A DNA stretch of 64,000 nucleotides from Antilocapra americana (Eukaryota; Chordata; Mammalia; Artiodactyla; Antilocapridae). Location: contig ML662449.1 of assembly GCA_007570785.1 (NCBI GenBank), forward strand, positions 17,113,601 through 17,177,600. The letters are read 5' to 3'. The notes beneath the pieces were generated by a model that had not been told where the DNA came from, did no database searches, and was given only the letters and a program-made list of their open reading frames with translations. Shown in pieces: positions 34,856 through 46,605 of this stretch; position 1 is the stretch's first letter; each line of letters opens with the position of its first letter. Position numbers and translations under genes: made by a program.

Positions 34856-36540
34856 ATGCAAGCTCTTCACACCTTAGAATGTTCATTGGAAAAGATAATC
34901 CACAGAAAAATCACATGTTATTTTAAAGGACTTTCATATTTAAAACCATAGATTGATCACTATTTTATTTTTATTTAAAGTTTTATATATTATCCTCTTT
35001 TAGTCATTAATCTGATGAGTAAAATAAGCAAGGTTTTTTAAAAAAGATTACTTTGTATATAATTATCATATTTGTGGAAATACATCTAAGACATCAATGC
35101 TATAAAATTACCTCTTGTCTATTATTTTGACAAACTAAAAACTGCCTTTTAAGTAAGTTAAAACTGAAACTTTATTTCATATCATCTTGTATTCATTATT
35201 CTCACTGTAAAAATGGTACACTTAGAAAAAGCATATTTCTCCTGAATTGTTTTCAAAACTGTACTTACAATTTATGGCAGCACCTTTTCAGAATGCCAGT
35301 TAATATTTTAAAAGTTTTTGAGTAACATATTTATAGCTTTTATAGAAGTACAAAATTCAAATATTAAGTATATTTCAAATTTCAGCTCTTTATGAAAATC
35401 AATATAAGTGCAGATATAAACTACATTTCAGTAGCACGCTAGAGGTTTGTCAGTGAACCTTTTCAAACTATTCATATTATTTTCTGATGGCAAAGACATC
35501 TCAAAAGAAGCGTGATATGGTCTATGAATACCATCAAACCTCCTTGCTGTCTTACATTCAGTAATCGATGGTAGATTTGCTTTTTATGACAAGATGAATA
35601 TATTCCAAGTGCAGCTGTTATAAAAGTGGCTGACATTATGAATAAGAAATAGGAAGAAGGGCATTTCCAATGAAACTAATTTTAGGGAACCAGACAGGCA
35701 TCCGTTTTACTCAGAAGAGTGAAGGATTATCTGAAAATGCTGATATATATTGTGTTAAAACTACCAGTGTCCCTTTATTAGCCACAGCTTTCCAGGCATG
35801 CTAGATTAACTTTAAAATTTTGTTCACAGATTCTTGGGAACTTTCTTGATCTCATGATAACTATATGAGATCTCACGATAACTGTATGAGAGCAGGTAAA
35901 ACAATGCCTTGAGCTCCAACTAGTATAAACTTTGAAAATAGTACACATATATAACATCTACCTGTCTACACATGTTATTGTTGAGATACCCTTCATGTAT
36001 TATTCATTATCATTGCACATAAAACTGTAGAAGTCAAAGAATGTGCTTTTAGGAGAGTGCAAGGAAGAGTTTATCATGGCTACAATTTCCAAATCAAAGC
36101 TGCCTTCCCACATGATGATTTTGACCCTAAAGATTTTCACTAAATATACTCAAAGGTTTAGAGTAATACACTTGAGACTCTTGTAATAAATAAAAGAATA
36201 TCTCAGCAAGTAAATCAGTTACATAACATAATCAAATTTAAGTATTAGAGCTAGCATCCAATATTTGAGGTGAAAATATTCACTGGACATATTGTATAAT
36301 AGAATGGTAAAGAGAGACTTGGTGAACCTGAAGACAGATTAACACAAATTATCCTACCTGAAAAAGAGATTCAAAAACAATTGAAAAAATTGAGATAATG
36401 TTCAGAGATCCTTAGGAGGCAGTATGAAAAGACTGACAATATGAATATTTGTCAGTTGTGTTAGTTACATATATTACACATATAAATATGTACTATATAT
36501 ATATATATAAAATGTAATTGATAGTAAGTCCTAGAAGAAG
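34856..36540. other. Unassigned AT-rich sequence
   Basis: About 1.7 kb without an assignable feature. A short direct repeat (GATCTCATGATAACT, GATCTCACGATAACT) lies near 35849-35883. A (TA)n run is at 36495-36510. Confidence 0.4.
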
Positions 36541-36622
36541 ATAAATTTCCCTGATAGCTCAGTTGGTAAAGGATCTACCTGCAATGCAGGAGACTCCAAT
36601 TTGATTCCTGAGAAGAGAGACA
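36541..36622 (+). mobile_element. Bov-tA SINE, head only
   Basis: The tRNA-like head is clear (TTCCCTGATAGCTCAGTTGG, then CCTGCAATGCAGGAGAC). The Bov-A body is missing. Confidence 0.8.
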
Positions 36623-36739
36623 ATAGATCAAATAAAATATTATATTTAAAGAATATCAGTCAAAATGTTCCCAAATTTAGTGAAATATTTAAATTTAAAT
36701 AACAGTAAACAAAAGAATTTTGCATTCCCTAGATAAACT

Positions 36740-37918
36740 ACACTTGGTCATGATATCATTTGCTTTGAAATTCTGATAATTTAAACTATATATATCTGTG
36801 TTTATGACAGATATTTGTCTATTTTTATTTTCCTGTAATGTCTTTAGTGTGATTATCTGAGAAGTTCTGACCTTGTTAAGGACAGTTGAAAATTGTCCCC
36901 TTCTTATCTGTGTTCATAGTTTTTGTAGAATAAGTATTGCTTCCTCTATAAATATTTTCTAAGATTAGGCAGAGTTTTCCATCAAATCCAGGACTTGCAT
37001 TAATTGACATGAATTTAAGTGTAAACTCAATTTTTTTAATATATAGTACTTATGTATCTATTTTTAACATGAAATATGATACTCTGTCTTTTGAGAATTT
37101 TCTGTTTTATAAAAATTATCAAATTTACAGATGCAAAGTTGTTTTTAGAGTTCATTAATTCTGTTTACTCTTTCTATGGTAGTGATAGACTCAATTTTAT
37201 TTTTAATATTTATGATCTGTGCTTTTTTTTTCTTGGTTAATCCTATGAGAGGTTTATCAATTTCATTAATTATTTTTCAAAGAGGCAGTAATTAATATTC
37301 TGTATTGTGCTTCTAATTTTCAGTTTCTGCTCTTATATTTACTATTCCCTTCCTTATTCTTGCTTTGAGTTTAATTTGCTCCTCTTTCTCCAGTTTCTTG
37401 ATGTGAGACCTTAGATCAATGAATTGAGACTGGCATGTCTTTGTAACATAAGCCTGAAATGTTATAACTTTTCAGTAATGATGACTTTACCAAATGGAGA
37501 TATGTCGTGTCTTCATTTTTCAACCAACTCAAAATATATTCTAATTTCCCTTGTGATTTTATTTTTGAACCATGGTGTATTTAGAAGTGTGTTGTTTTAA
37601 CTTAAAATATTAATATTTGAGATTTTCCATAAATGCATGTTATCAATATTTAGCTTAATCTGCTTTAATCTGAGGAAAAACACTTCATATAATTTAATTT
37701 TTTCAACTTGCTAAGCGTTGTTTTATGACTCAGAAAAATGTTCTGCTTGTGAAGGTTCCAGGTGAACGTATTTTAAAATGCATATTTGGCTGCTGTGGGT
37801 GGAGCGTTCCATACGTTACCTGATAAATTGTTAGGGTTGTTCAGGGCTTCTATATATATATAATCGCACTGGTTTTTATGTACTAGTTCTACTGTTATTC
37901 TACTAATTACTGAAAGGT
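36740..37918 (-). mobile_element. L1 LINE ORF2 region, minus strand, old
   Basis: The antisense text follows L1 ORF2 over more than a kilobase, for example GAGGTTTATCAATTTCATTA near 37250, TAATTTCCCTTGTGATTTTA near 37542 and GTGGGTGGAGCGTTCCATAC near 37796. It is heavily diverged with indels and has no usable frame. It is split from its other part (38895-39444) by an LTR-like block. Confidence 0.85.
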
Positions 37919-38894
37919 AAGTTAGGCATGAGCAAAGAGGGTGGCCTAGCCAAAAAAGATTCAAGCTGATCTCTAAACCCCACCCCAGACACGCCCCAAC
38001 ATGGCCCAGTAGAGCTTACAGATATGCTACAAAATAATCACAGAGATGGCTCCAACTCTGACGCATGTGCCCTAGATGCATAGTGGATACAAATAACTAC
38101 AGAGGCTTCTCCAGCTCCTACATATGCACCCTTGATGTGCAGCTGTGTCCTCAGGTGACCTTAGGCAGCAGGGAGCCAATTAAAGGTTCATAACTATTCT
38201 ATACATGCATACATCTGATTATAACAGATTGAATTATAGAAAAGACATGAACACTAGCGCTATGGTTATGTAACTTGCAGGAAAAGTGCAAGTTGCTCAG
38301 TCCTGTCTCACTCTTTGTGACCCCATGGACTGTATAGTCCATGGAATTCTCTAGGCTAGACTACTGAAGTGGGTAGCCTTTCCCTTCTTCAGGGGATCTT
38401 CCTAACACAGAGACTGAACCCAGGTCTCCAGCATTGCAGGTGGATTCTTTACCAACTGAGCCACAAGGGAATTCCAAGGTTACTGTAGTGGGTAGCCTAT
38501 CCCTTCTCCAGCAGATCCTTCCTACCCAGGAATCAAACTGGGGTCTCCTGAATTGCAGGCTGTCAATCAAAACTTTCAGTCCACGCCCACCTGGATGAAC
38601 ATGTAAAAGCCTTGTCTTGAAAAAAACCTCATACTTCATCATTCTGATGACAGAGCCTCTCTTGTCTTGGTCCACCTCTCCACTGAGGTGTTCTTTATGT
38701 TCTTCCTTCAATAAACCAAGGTCCACTGCCTCTCTTGGCTTGGCCCACCTCTCCCTTGAGCTGTTTTTCCAGTTGTTTCATCAATAACCTTGTTTTTGCC
38801 ATGGGTAAGACCTCAGATTCTTCTTTGTATCCTTACCAAGAACAGAGGCTCACAGGGGAGGGTCCTTTTCAGTGCTCCCTTTATATATAAATGC
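37919..38894. mobile_element. LTR-like insertion in the L1
   Basis: About 1 kb with no L1 counterpart, including a later Bov-tA at 38279-38570. It is less AT-rich than the L1. It holds an imperfect tandem duplication of roughly 60 bp (about 38030-38090 and 38091-38150), repeated CCTCTCTTG-containing segments near 38655 and 38730, and an AATAAA at 38710-38715. This suggests an ERV-type LTR on the plus strand, but the TG/CA ends and a target duplication could not be fixed. Confidence 0.45.
38279..38570 (-). mobile_element. Bov-tA SINE with duplicated tRNA-like head, minus strand
   Basis: On the minus strand a complete Bov-tA (about 38279-38475) is preceded by a second partial head plus body start (about 38476-38570). 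The junction between the two heads falls at the same place as in the copy at 12014-12330. Confidence 0.85.
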
Positions 38895-39444
38895 TCCCTT
38901 TACTTATATTCACTAATAAGTAATTGCATATAGCATGATGGATTTGTCTATTTTGCTTTGCGTTTTTTCAGTTTTGCAATTTTGAGAATTTTTTCTTAGT
39001 TGCTTTCACTTTTAGTGTTGTTATATATTCATTGGAAATTGATTTCTTTTTCCTTGAATAACTATCTTCTGGACCTAACACTTTATGTTTTAAAATCTTT
39101 TTCTTCCTATATAAATATTTCAGCTTTTTAAAAAAGTAGTTATTAGGTTGATATTTTTCCATCATTTCAGTTTAACTCACATATATCTTTATAATTAAAG
39201 TGGATTTCTTATAAATAGCATATAGGTGGATTTTCTTTCCAGTTTGAAAATCTTTACCTTTTATTGGTGTGTTTGGACATTATACCTTAATGGAGTCTTT
39301 GAGGCTCTTGATTAAACTTTATCTAACTGCTAGTTGTTTTTTTTTATTTTTGTTAGTCACATCAGGTTTTGTCTTTTGTGTTCTTTTGGATTGATTATTT
39401 TTAATTCCTTTTTCTCCACAGTTGGCTTAATTGTTTTCTCTTTT
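38895..39444 (-). mobile_element. L1 LINE ORF2/3' region, minus strand, continued
   Basis: It continues the L1 of 36740-37918 in antisense. GATGGATTTGTCTATTTTGC near 38937, GTGGATTTCTTATAAATAGC near 39201 and TTGGATTGATTATTTTTAAT near 39387 fit the L1 ORF2 C-terminal region. It ends where the EI24 retrocopy begins. Confidence 0.8.
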
Positions 39445-41250
39445 AAAAGTTGTAGGACCCCATGTGGTCTGGGCATGCCAAGTGGAGATGACAGCGGCCT
39501 GAATACCAGTACAGAATGGTGCTGAGGAGCCTAGTGGACCTTTGGTGGCCAAGGGCAGGGCTGGAGAAGGGTCTGGCCCAGTGGAACAATGGCAGTAAAG
39601 CTGCCAGGTCCTTCATGATGAAAGATTTGGAGACACTTCTATCTCCTTTGTATAGTTGATAGTTTGGGTGGTGAAGAGATGGCTGACAGTGTCAAAACCT
39701 TTCTGCAGAGCCTTCCCAGGGGACTCAAAGACTCCATCTGGGGAATTTCTATTAATACTCTCTCAAAGCTAGATGCTTGAATTCAGCAAGAGAGAGAGAA
39801 ACAGTGAAAAAAGAACAAGCAGGATCCTGGCTCAGAGGAGAGTCCAGAGTATAGTAAGGAAGCAGGAGTATGAACCATATATTGTCAGTAGAATTTTTCA
39901 GTGCTGTACTTAGAATAGTGACATTGTTCTAGTTCAGTCTCCTCTTGTTTTATGGAGTGTTAGTGCCTATGTTTCAATCAGTAATGGCCCAAATTACCCA
40001 TCACGACATGGGGACGTTTATTTGCAGTTGGAATTCTTCCTCACATCAAATTTCAGGGTTCTTTGGGTGCTCCTCCTATTTGTGTTTAGCAAAGCTGTGA
40101 ACCCTATTTTGTTTCAGTACACAGTTGAGCTGGCTTTTGAGGTATCAGAGAGGAAGCCTCACTCATTCCCTAGCATCAGCTGAATCATAGCTGACATGCT
40201 CTTCAACCTTGTGCTGCAGGTTCTTTTCCTCCTCCAGAGAATGTTTGTGAGTCTCTTTCCCATCCATCTTGCTGGTCAGCTGGTTGGCCTCCTGTATATG
40301 TCTCTTCTCTGCTCACTACACTGCTTTGAATATCATTGGCTCAATAAAGGTATTGAAATGCACCGGCGGTTGTCAAGCATAAAAGAAATTGGCTTTACTA
40401 CTTTGGATGCAGTTTGCCCTTGATTTTCTCACAGCGATGCAGTTCTCCTACACAGTCAATGGATGCCTCTTGTCTATCCTTTTTCCTTTATTCATTATCA
40501 GCACCAATGAAGCAAAGATCTCTGCAAAAGCATATGTTTTCCAATTGCACCTCTTCTCCTTGGTGGTTTTCTTAAGCAACAGAGTCCTCCATAAGATGGT
40601 CTACCTGCAGTCTGCCCTCAGGAGCTCCACTTCTGCAGAGAAGTTCCCCTCACCCCACCCATCTCCTGCGAACTCAAGGTGCTGCTCGTCCCTGGAGTCA
40701 TCTGCCATTCAGAGGAGATGGGTGGGATCGGAAGGACTCCATAGCAGTTCTTTACCTTGTTCACCTCCCCAACCAGGGAAGGCAGGGCCCACTGTGCCAA
40801 AGGCCCTGTGCACATTCCCTTCTCTCTGAGGAATGGGGACTTTTGTCTCTGGTGCAGGTAAGGTAGAATCTTTCTGCATGGATTTTAAACACCAGTGAAA
40901 AGTGAAAGGACCACACGTTTTTCTGCAGCTCTTTTCTAGCATCTGCTAGCCCCACACCTGGACTGATTCCAGGACTTTTTCTCCCCGTGCCATTTAACCT
41001 CTCACTTGTCTTTCCTGTCTTCAACCACCCTTGGATGAACGGACTTCTGTAATTCTAGCTGTTGTATTCTGTGGACCTGTTATTTTTGTCTTCTGTGAAG
41101 CACATATACTGGCTGTGGGAGGTAAAAGAGACTCTGCTGCTTCAGATCACTCCCTTTATAGCCATCACTGTCTTGTTTTCTGTAACTTGGGTTAGATTTT
41201 GATTTCTTGCTCCACTGCAAAAAGAGAAAAAGAGAAAAATAAAAATGAGA
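39445..41250 (+). pseudogene. EI24P: Processed pseudogene of EI24 (etoposide-induced 2.4 / PIG8)
   Basis: EI24 encodes an ER multi-pass membrane protein linked to p53 response and autophagy. Here an intronless copy is inserted in an old L1. The retained 5' UTR (about 39445-39678) precedes the ATG at 39679-39681. The first 33 codons read [10 protein letters not shown] and onward, then TGA at 39778-39780 ends the frame. Further damage follows: a frameshift near 39825, TAG at 39911-39913, TGA at 40181-40183, and a frameshift near 40390-40420. Frames 40196-40423 and 40389-40829 preserve long stretches of the membrane region and C-terminus ([35 protein letters not shown]). The total span to the C-terminus near 40690 fits the parent length of about 340 residues. 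A 3' UTR-like region and an A-rich stretch at 41217-41247, possibly the old poly(A), follow. The 3' limit is uncertain and could reach 41394. Confidence 0.92.
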
Positions 41251-41394
41251 CTGAGGAGATTGCACAGGATTAAAGATCTCACAGTCAGATCTGCTGGGTT
41301 TTGAGGAGTAATTTTTCTTCTTCACCTCGAAAGAGAAAAAGACTTTTCCCCATCCCCAGTTGTACATTTAAAAGATCCTCCAACTGTAAGAGTG

Positions 41395-41588
41395 AAGAGT
41401 GAAAGTGTTAGTCTCTCAGTTGTGTCTGACTCTTTGCAGCCCCATGGACTGTGTTCTACCAGGATCCTGTCCATGGAATTTTCCAGCCTAGAATACTGAA
41501 GTGAGTAGCCATTCCCTTCTTCAGGGGAATCTTCCTGACCCAGGGATTGAACCCAGGTCTCCTGCATTGCATGTGGATTCTTTGCTGC
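41395..41588 (-). mobile_element. Bov-tA SINE, minus strand
   Basis: The plus strand reads GTGAAAGTGTTAGTCTCTCA at the SINE 3' side and ends with the antisense tRNA-like head (GGATTGAACCCAGGTCTCC). It lies just past the EI24 retrocopy. Confidence 0.88.
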
Positions 41589-41640
41589 AAATAGAAGCAA
41601 ATGCAATTTTAATTACATATCCAAAATCTTTTTTGCAGTA

Positions 41641-42560
41641 TGTTGTTGTTGTTCAGTCATTAAATTGTGTCTGACTCTTTGCAACCCCATGGACTGCAGC
41701 CCATGAGGCTTCCCTGTCCTTACTACCTCTCTTAGTTTGCTCAGACTCATTTCAATTGAGTTTGTGATGCTATCCAACCATCTCACCTATTGTCATCCCT
41801 TTTCCCTCCTGCCCTTTATCTTTCCCAGCATCAGGGATTTTCCACAATGACTCAGGTGGCTGAAGTATTGGAGCTTCAGATTTAGCATCAGTCATTCCAA
41901 TGAATATTCGGGATTGATTTCCTTTAGGATTGACTGGTTTGATCTCCTTGCAGCCCAAGGGACTCTCAAGAGTCTTCTTCAGCACCACAGCTTGAAATCA
42001 TCAGTTCTACAGCACTCAGTCTTCTTTACATGCAACTCTCATATCTGTACCTGACTACTGAAAAACCATAGCTTTGCCTATATGGACCTTTGTCTGCAAA
42101 GTGATGTCTCTGCTTTTTACATGCTGCCTAGTTTTGTCATAGATTTTCTTCCAAGGAGCAAGCATCTTTTAATTTTATGGCTGCAGTCGCTATCCACAGT
42201 GATTTTGGAGCACAAGAAAATTAAATCTGTCACTGTTTCCACTCCTCATCCCCCATAAATTTGCCATGAAGTAATGAGATCAGATGCCATGACCTTCGTT
42301 TTTTGAATGTTGTTTTAAGCCAGTATTTTCACTCTTCTCTTTTACCCTCATCAAGAGGCTTTTTAGTTCATCTTCACTTCCTGCCTTTAGAGTGGTATCA
42401 TCTGTATACCTGAAATTTGTTTTATTTCTTCCACCAATCTTGATTCCAGCTTGTGGTTCATCCATCTCGGCATTTTGCATGATGTACTCTGCATATAAGT
42501 TAAATAAGCAACGTGACAGTATACAGCCTTGACCTACTCCTTTCCCAATTTTTGCCATGT
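41641..42560 (-). mobile_element. BovB LINE, minus strand, 5'-truncated
   Basis: The antisense copy covers the 3' tail, the C-terminal region and the RT palm. Frame 42280-42591 reads RT sequence with YTDD in place of YADD. The copy stops shortly after this, upstream of the fingers region. Confidence 0.9.
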
Positions 42561-42995
42561 AAACTAACATAATTAAGGGAGTAAAGTTCATATTTACAAG
42601 TCTTCCTCAAATTCAAGGGGTGAGAATTATGCAAGATTTGTCAACTAGTGGACAAAAATATGAAGTTTTCTTAGAATTTGTTCTATAGAGAATCTCACTA
42701 TTATATAATCTTATTTCTGTCTTCCCATCATTTCAGGTTTTTTTTTTTTTTTCCTATTTTGGACTTTTTTTTTTTTTTTCAACTGAGAAAACTCCCTGCA
42801 GAGAATAAATAGTCATTGCTTTTAAGATTTACTCCAGGGCAGAGAATTCCTATGTAATATTAATCTCTCAAAGTAATCATCATCTCCTAAGTTTCTCAAT
42901 AACAATGACACTGAGTAGATAATTCCCCAGAATGATCTATATAGTATCCAGATCCTAAACACATCATCTCAACAATGACTTTGGACAAATATCTT
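42561..42995. other. Unassigned sequence with two T-runs
   Basis: Two T-runs lie at about 42737-42752 and 42766-42779. They could be the antisense tails of lost retroelements, but no body is recognised. Confidence 0.4.
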
Positions 42996-43436
42996 TTATT
43001 AGTTTTTTTGAGCATTGTAATTGAGTACCACAAACTAGGTAGTTTAAACAACAAAAGTCTGTCATATAGTCCTAGAGACTAGGATCTCAAAATCAAAATG
43101 TCAGCAGTATTTTTTCCCTCTGAGAGCTGTGAGGGAAAAACCTATTCCATGCCTATTCTTTACTTTGTGGTAGCCTCAGGCATTCCTTGCCTTATAGATG
43201 ATAATTCCCCTGTGTATTCATGTTATTTTCCTTCTCTGTATGCCTCTGTGTCCGAAACCACACTTTCCATAAGGAAACCAGTCATAATGGATTAAGGCCC
43301 ACTATACTGATCTAATTCTAAGTTAATTACTGCGATAAAGACCCTATCTCTAGATAAGATGACATTCTGAGATATCTGGGATTAAGATCACAACTTTTTT
43401 TTTTTTTTTAGAGGAAGACACAATTCAACCCATATG
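42996..43436 (-). mobile_element. MLT1-type MaLR LTR, minus strand
   Basis: The antisense text has the MLT1 order: ACCACAAACTAGGTAGTTTA near 43027, a middle region with GGAAACCAGTCATAATGGAT near 43274, and GACACAATTCAACCCATATG at the right end. This is an ancient mammalian repeat, strongly diverged. Confidence 0.8.
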
Positions 43437-43461
43437 TGTATATATATATATATATATATAT
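43437..43461. repeat. (TA)n microsatellite
   Basis: A GTATA start followed by about 11 TA units, directly at the MLT1 edge. Confidence 0.9.
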
Positions 43462-43612
43462 CTTCATGGTATTTTGGGAGAATTTTCTACTTATGTGAAA
43501 ATAAATAAAATGAGGAATGCCTCGTTACTCTTAAAATGCAAAACTGGTACCATAACATAAAATTCAATTTAAAAAACATGCATTTATATTAATGTTCACA
43601 GTTCATTCTCTA

Positions 43613-43643
<31 letters not shown>

Positions 43644-44852
43644 TTTCCTTATGGTTCCATAGTGCAAAGAATCATCAACTGGTATTGGTGAAACAGAAAA
43701 ATAAAACAAAACCAAGACATAACAAAAAAATTTCAGGTTGTTTAGTAACATCAAGTTGATTTTAAATAATTATAGCATACAAAGGAAAACAAAATGTTCA
43801 CTGTCATGTTAAATATTTACATTACAGCATCTATGATAAAACCAGTTTTAATATCTACATACAAGCATTCAAATATATTTGACTCTCAAATGTTAAAATT
43901 TGAAGAAAATGTCAAACTTTATTGTTCTGAATAGACAGTTTCTTTATATAACAAAGGCAGTAGCTTCTTAAATAGACTGTGTAAGTACTGATAAACAAAA
44001 CTTTAGTAGATTCACAACAATATTTTTGCTTCTCAGTAAATAATATTCTTTACCTGATATGATTTGACTCTTTCTTGGATAAGGAAAACTTTCCATTCAT
44101 ATGGTTTCAGTTGAAAACTTCAGAAGAATTTAGTCTACTTTATTTCTAGTCTGAGTCTTATACCTGGAGTGTTTTTCATCCCCCAGGCTCATATTGCTAC
44201 AAATGTCCTATTGTTACTTTACCCTGTCAAAATAAAGATTTGACAGGGAAGATGTTCCTGTCAAAGCATTGATAACTACCCTTCTTATCTAACACAATAA
44301 GAGGAAAATCACAAAAACAAACATGTAAAATTTATTTCTCATCATTTTATCCCCAGAAATATATATAATATTCTTGTTCCATTTTCACTAGGTGGTATCA
44401 CTCAGAGACAACTTTGACTTGAAGTTGAGTTTAGCAGCTTAACTGATTTCTTCAGCTCATTACCCCGAATGTAGGTTTTCTATATTCAAGGAGTATGAAA
44501 AAATAGTTGAAAAAGAGAAAAAAGGCAGGAAGAGGGAGGGAGGAAGAGTATGAATCCCAGCCTTCCTAGCAAAAATAATCAGGGCATGGAACTCCCTTAT
44601 CTGCCTGTTCTTCTCTGAGATTGCCATTTCAGCCTCCCTCCTCTTTTTTTTTTTTTAATAGAACTCATATTATCAAAAAATTGATTAAAATAAAAATCTA
44701 TTTTCCCATTACCCAAAAAGTTGCAGAAATGTGCATTTTTGTCACTGTGTGTTTTTGGCAAGTGAATCACTTAGGCAGTTGTTTAGCTTTACTTGGATTC
44801 TCTAACCCAAATTAAAGGACAACAAGCATCAGAAGGTGTGTTTACCCTACAC
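43462..44852. other. Unassigned AT-rich sequence with a (CT)n tract
   Basis: A (CT)n tract of about 14 units lies at 43608-43635 and is followed by a T-run to 43646. An A/G-rich stretch is at 44509-44550. Otherwise no repeat family or gene recognised. Confidence 0.45.
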
Positions 44853-44999
44853 GTGATGCTGGGAAAGATTGATGGCAACACCAACTCAATGGACATGAGT
44901 TTGAGCAAGCTCTGGGAGATGGTGAAGCACAGGGAAGCATGGCATGCTGTAATTCATGGGGTCACAAAGAGTTGGACTCAACAGAGCAACTGAACAATA
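44853..44999 (+). mobile_element. BovB LINE 3' fragment, plus strand
   Basis: Contains only the last 147 bp or so (GATGCTGGGAAAGATTGATG to CAACAGAGCAACTGAAC), with an internal deletion relative to other copies near 44875. Confidence 0.85.
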
Positions 45000-45289
45000 G
45001 CAAGAATGGGAAGATCTGGTTTCACTCTTCATTGATAGTTCCAAATAAAATTTGGGAAATCAATTGTTCAGCTTGAAAACATACTGGAATTAATGTGTGA
45101 TAAGGAAAGATTTGACCAATGAGAGACAAAAGATAAAAGTTCTTAGCAGATAAATGCATTTCCCTTTTTTCTCCAGAAAAAGTGAAGTGATGATTAAGAG
45201 GTAGCACATGGCCTGTTTGAAGATGACCCATCTGACCTATATAGTAGTAGTAGAGGTATTGTTGCCTTTATGCTATAAATAAAGAAACT

Positions 45290-45531
45290 AAGTTAGTTCA
45301 GGCTGCTATAACAAAAATATCATAGAATGGGTGGTTTAAATAGCAAAAATGTATTCCCCACAAATCTAGAGACTGGGAAATGCAAAGTGGAGGCACCAAC
45401 AGACCCAGTGTCTGGTGAGAGCTCGTGTCCTGGTTCATAGATGAGACTCTTCTTGCCAAGTTCTCACATAGCTAGGGAGAGGCTAGAGACCTCTCTGGAA
45501 TGTCTTTTCCAAGACCACTAATCCCAATCAT
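45290..45531 (-). mobile_element. Ancient MaLR/L1-3'UTR-like repeat, left part
   Basis: The antisense text GGCTGCTATAACAAAAATAT near 45302 and GTGTCTGGTGAGAGCTCGTG near 45409 belong to a common old mammalian repeat of MLT1/MST or L1-3'UTR type. It continues at 47941-48040 after a BovB insertion. Confidence 0.6.
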
Positions 45532-46605
45532 TTTTTGGGGGGGTGGGGTGGGGGGGGTTGTTAGTTCTAAAAGGTCTTGTAGGTCTTCATAGAACCATTC
45601 AACTTCAGCTTCTTCAGCATTACTGGTTGGGGCATAGACTTGGATTACTTTGATATTGAATGGTTTGCCTTTGCAATGAACAGAGATCTTTCTGTCGTCT
45701 TTGAGATCACATCCAAGTACTGCATTTCAGACTCTTTTGTTGACTATGATGGCAACTCCATTTCTTCTAAGGGATTCGTGCCCACAGTAGTAGATATAAT
45801 GGTCATCTGAGTTAAATTCACTCATCCCAGTCCATTTTAGTTTGCTGATTCCTAGAATGTCGATGTTCATTCTTGTCGTCTCCTATTTGTCCACTTCCAA
45901 TTTGCCTTGATTCATGGACCTAACATTCCAGGTTCCTATGCAATACTGTTCTTTACAGCATCAGACTTTGCTTCTATCACCAGTCACACCCACAAATGGA
46001 TGTTGTTTTTGCTTTAGCTCCATCCCTTCATTCTTTCTGAAATTATTTCTCCACTGAACTCCAATAGCATATTGGGCACCTACCGACCTGGGGAGTTCAT
46101 CTTTCAGTGTCCTATTTTTTGCCTTTTCATACTGTTCATGGGGTTCTCAAGGCAAGAATACTGAAGTGGATGGCCATTCCCTTCTGCAATGGACCACGTT
46201 CTTTCAGACCTCTCCACCATGATCCTTCCATCTTGAGTGGCCCCACATGACATGGCATAGCTTCACTGAGTTAAACAAGGCTGTGGTCCATGTGATCAGA
46301 TTGGCTAGTTGTCTGTGATTGTGGTTTCAGTCTGTTTGCCCTCTGATGCCCTCTCTCAGCACCTACCATCTTAGTTGGGTTTCTCCTACCTTGGACATAG
46401 GGTCCAAGGGTCCAAGTTTGCTTCATGGCTGCTCCAGCAAAGCACAACTGCTGTTCCTTACTTTGGAGGTGGGGTATCTTCTCTCTGACATCACTCCTGA
46501 CCTTGGAGGTGGGATAATTCCTCTCGGTCGCCACTCCTGACCTTGAACATGGGGTAGTTCCTCTCGGCCTCTCCTGTACCACTCAGGGCCACTCCTTCCC
46601 CAGAG
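45532..46605 (-). mobile_element. BovB LINE, inverted 5' half (5' UTR plus endonuclease)
   Basis: These antisense 1.07 kb hold the endonuclease region followed by the 5' UTR, ending near 46605 at the element's own 5' end. The 3' half of the same insertion follows at once in sense orientation. The endonuclease reads ISKLKW where the copy at 3986-7165 has SELKW, so the expected metal-binding Glu is lost. The 5' UTR has three diverged tandem units of about 40 bp (46459-46580). A G-rich run at 45537-45558 lies at the left edge. Confidence 0.88.

Noticed and set aside
40389..40829. 146-codon frame as an expressed gene
   Set aside because: Only its middle matches EI24. It starts after a frameshift, and its C-terminal part runs into 3' UTR sequence.
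43608..43646. Pyrimidine tract as a splice acceptor or functional triplex element
   Set aside because: It is a plain (CT)n microsatellite followed by a T-run, with no exon-like sequence next to it.
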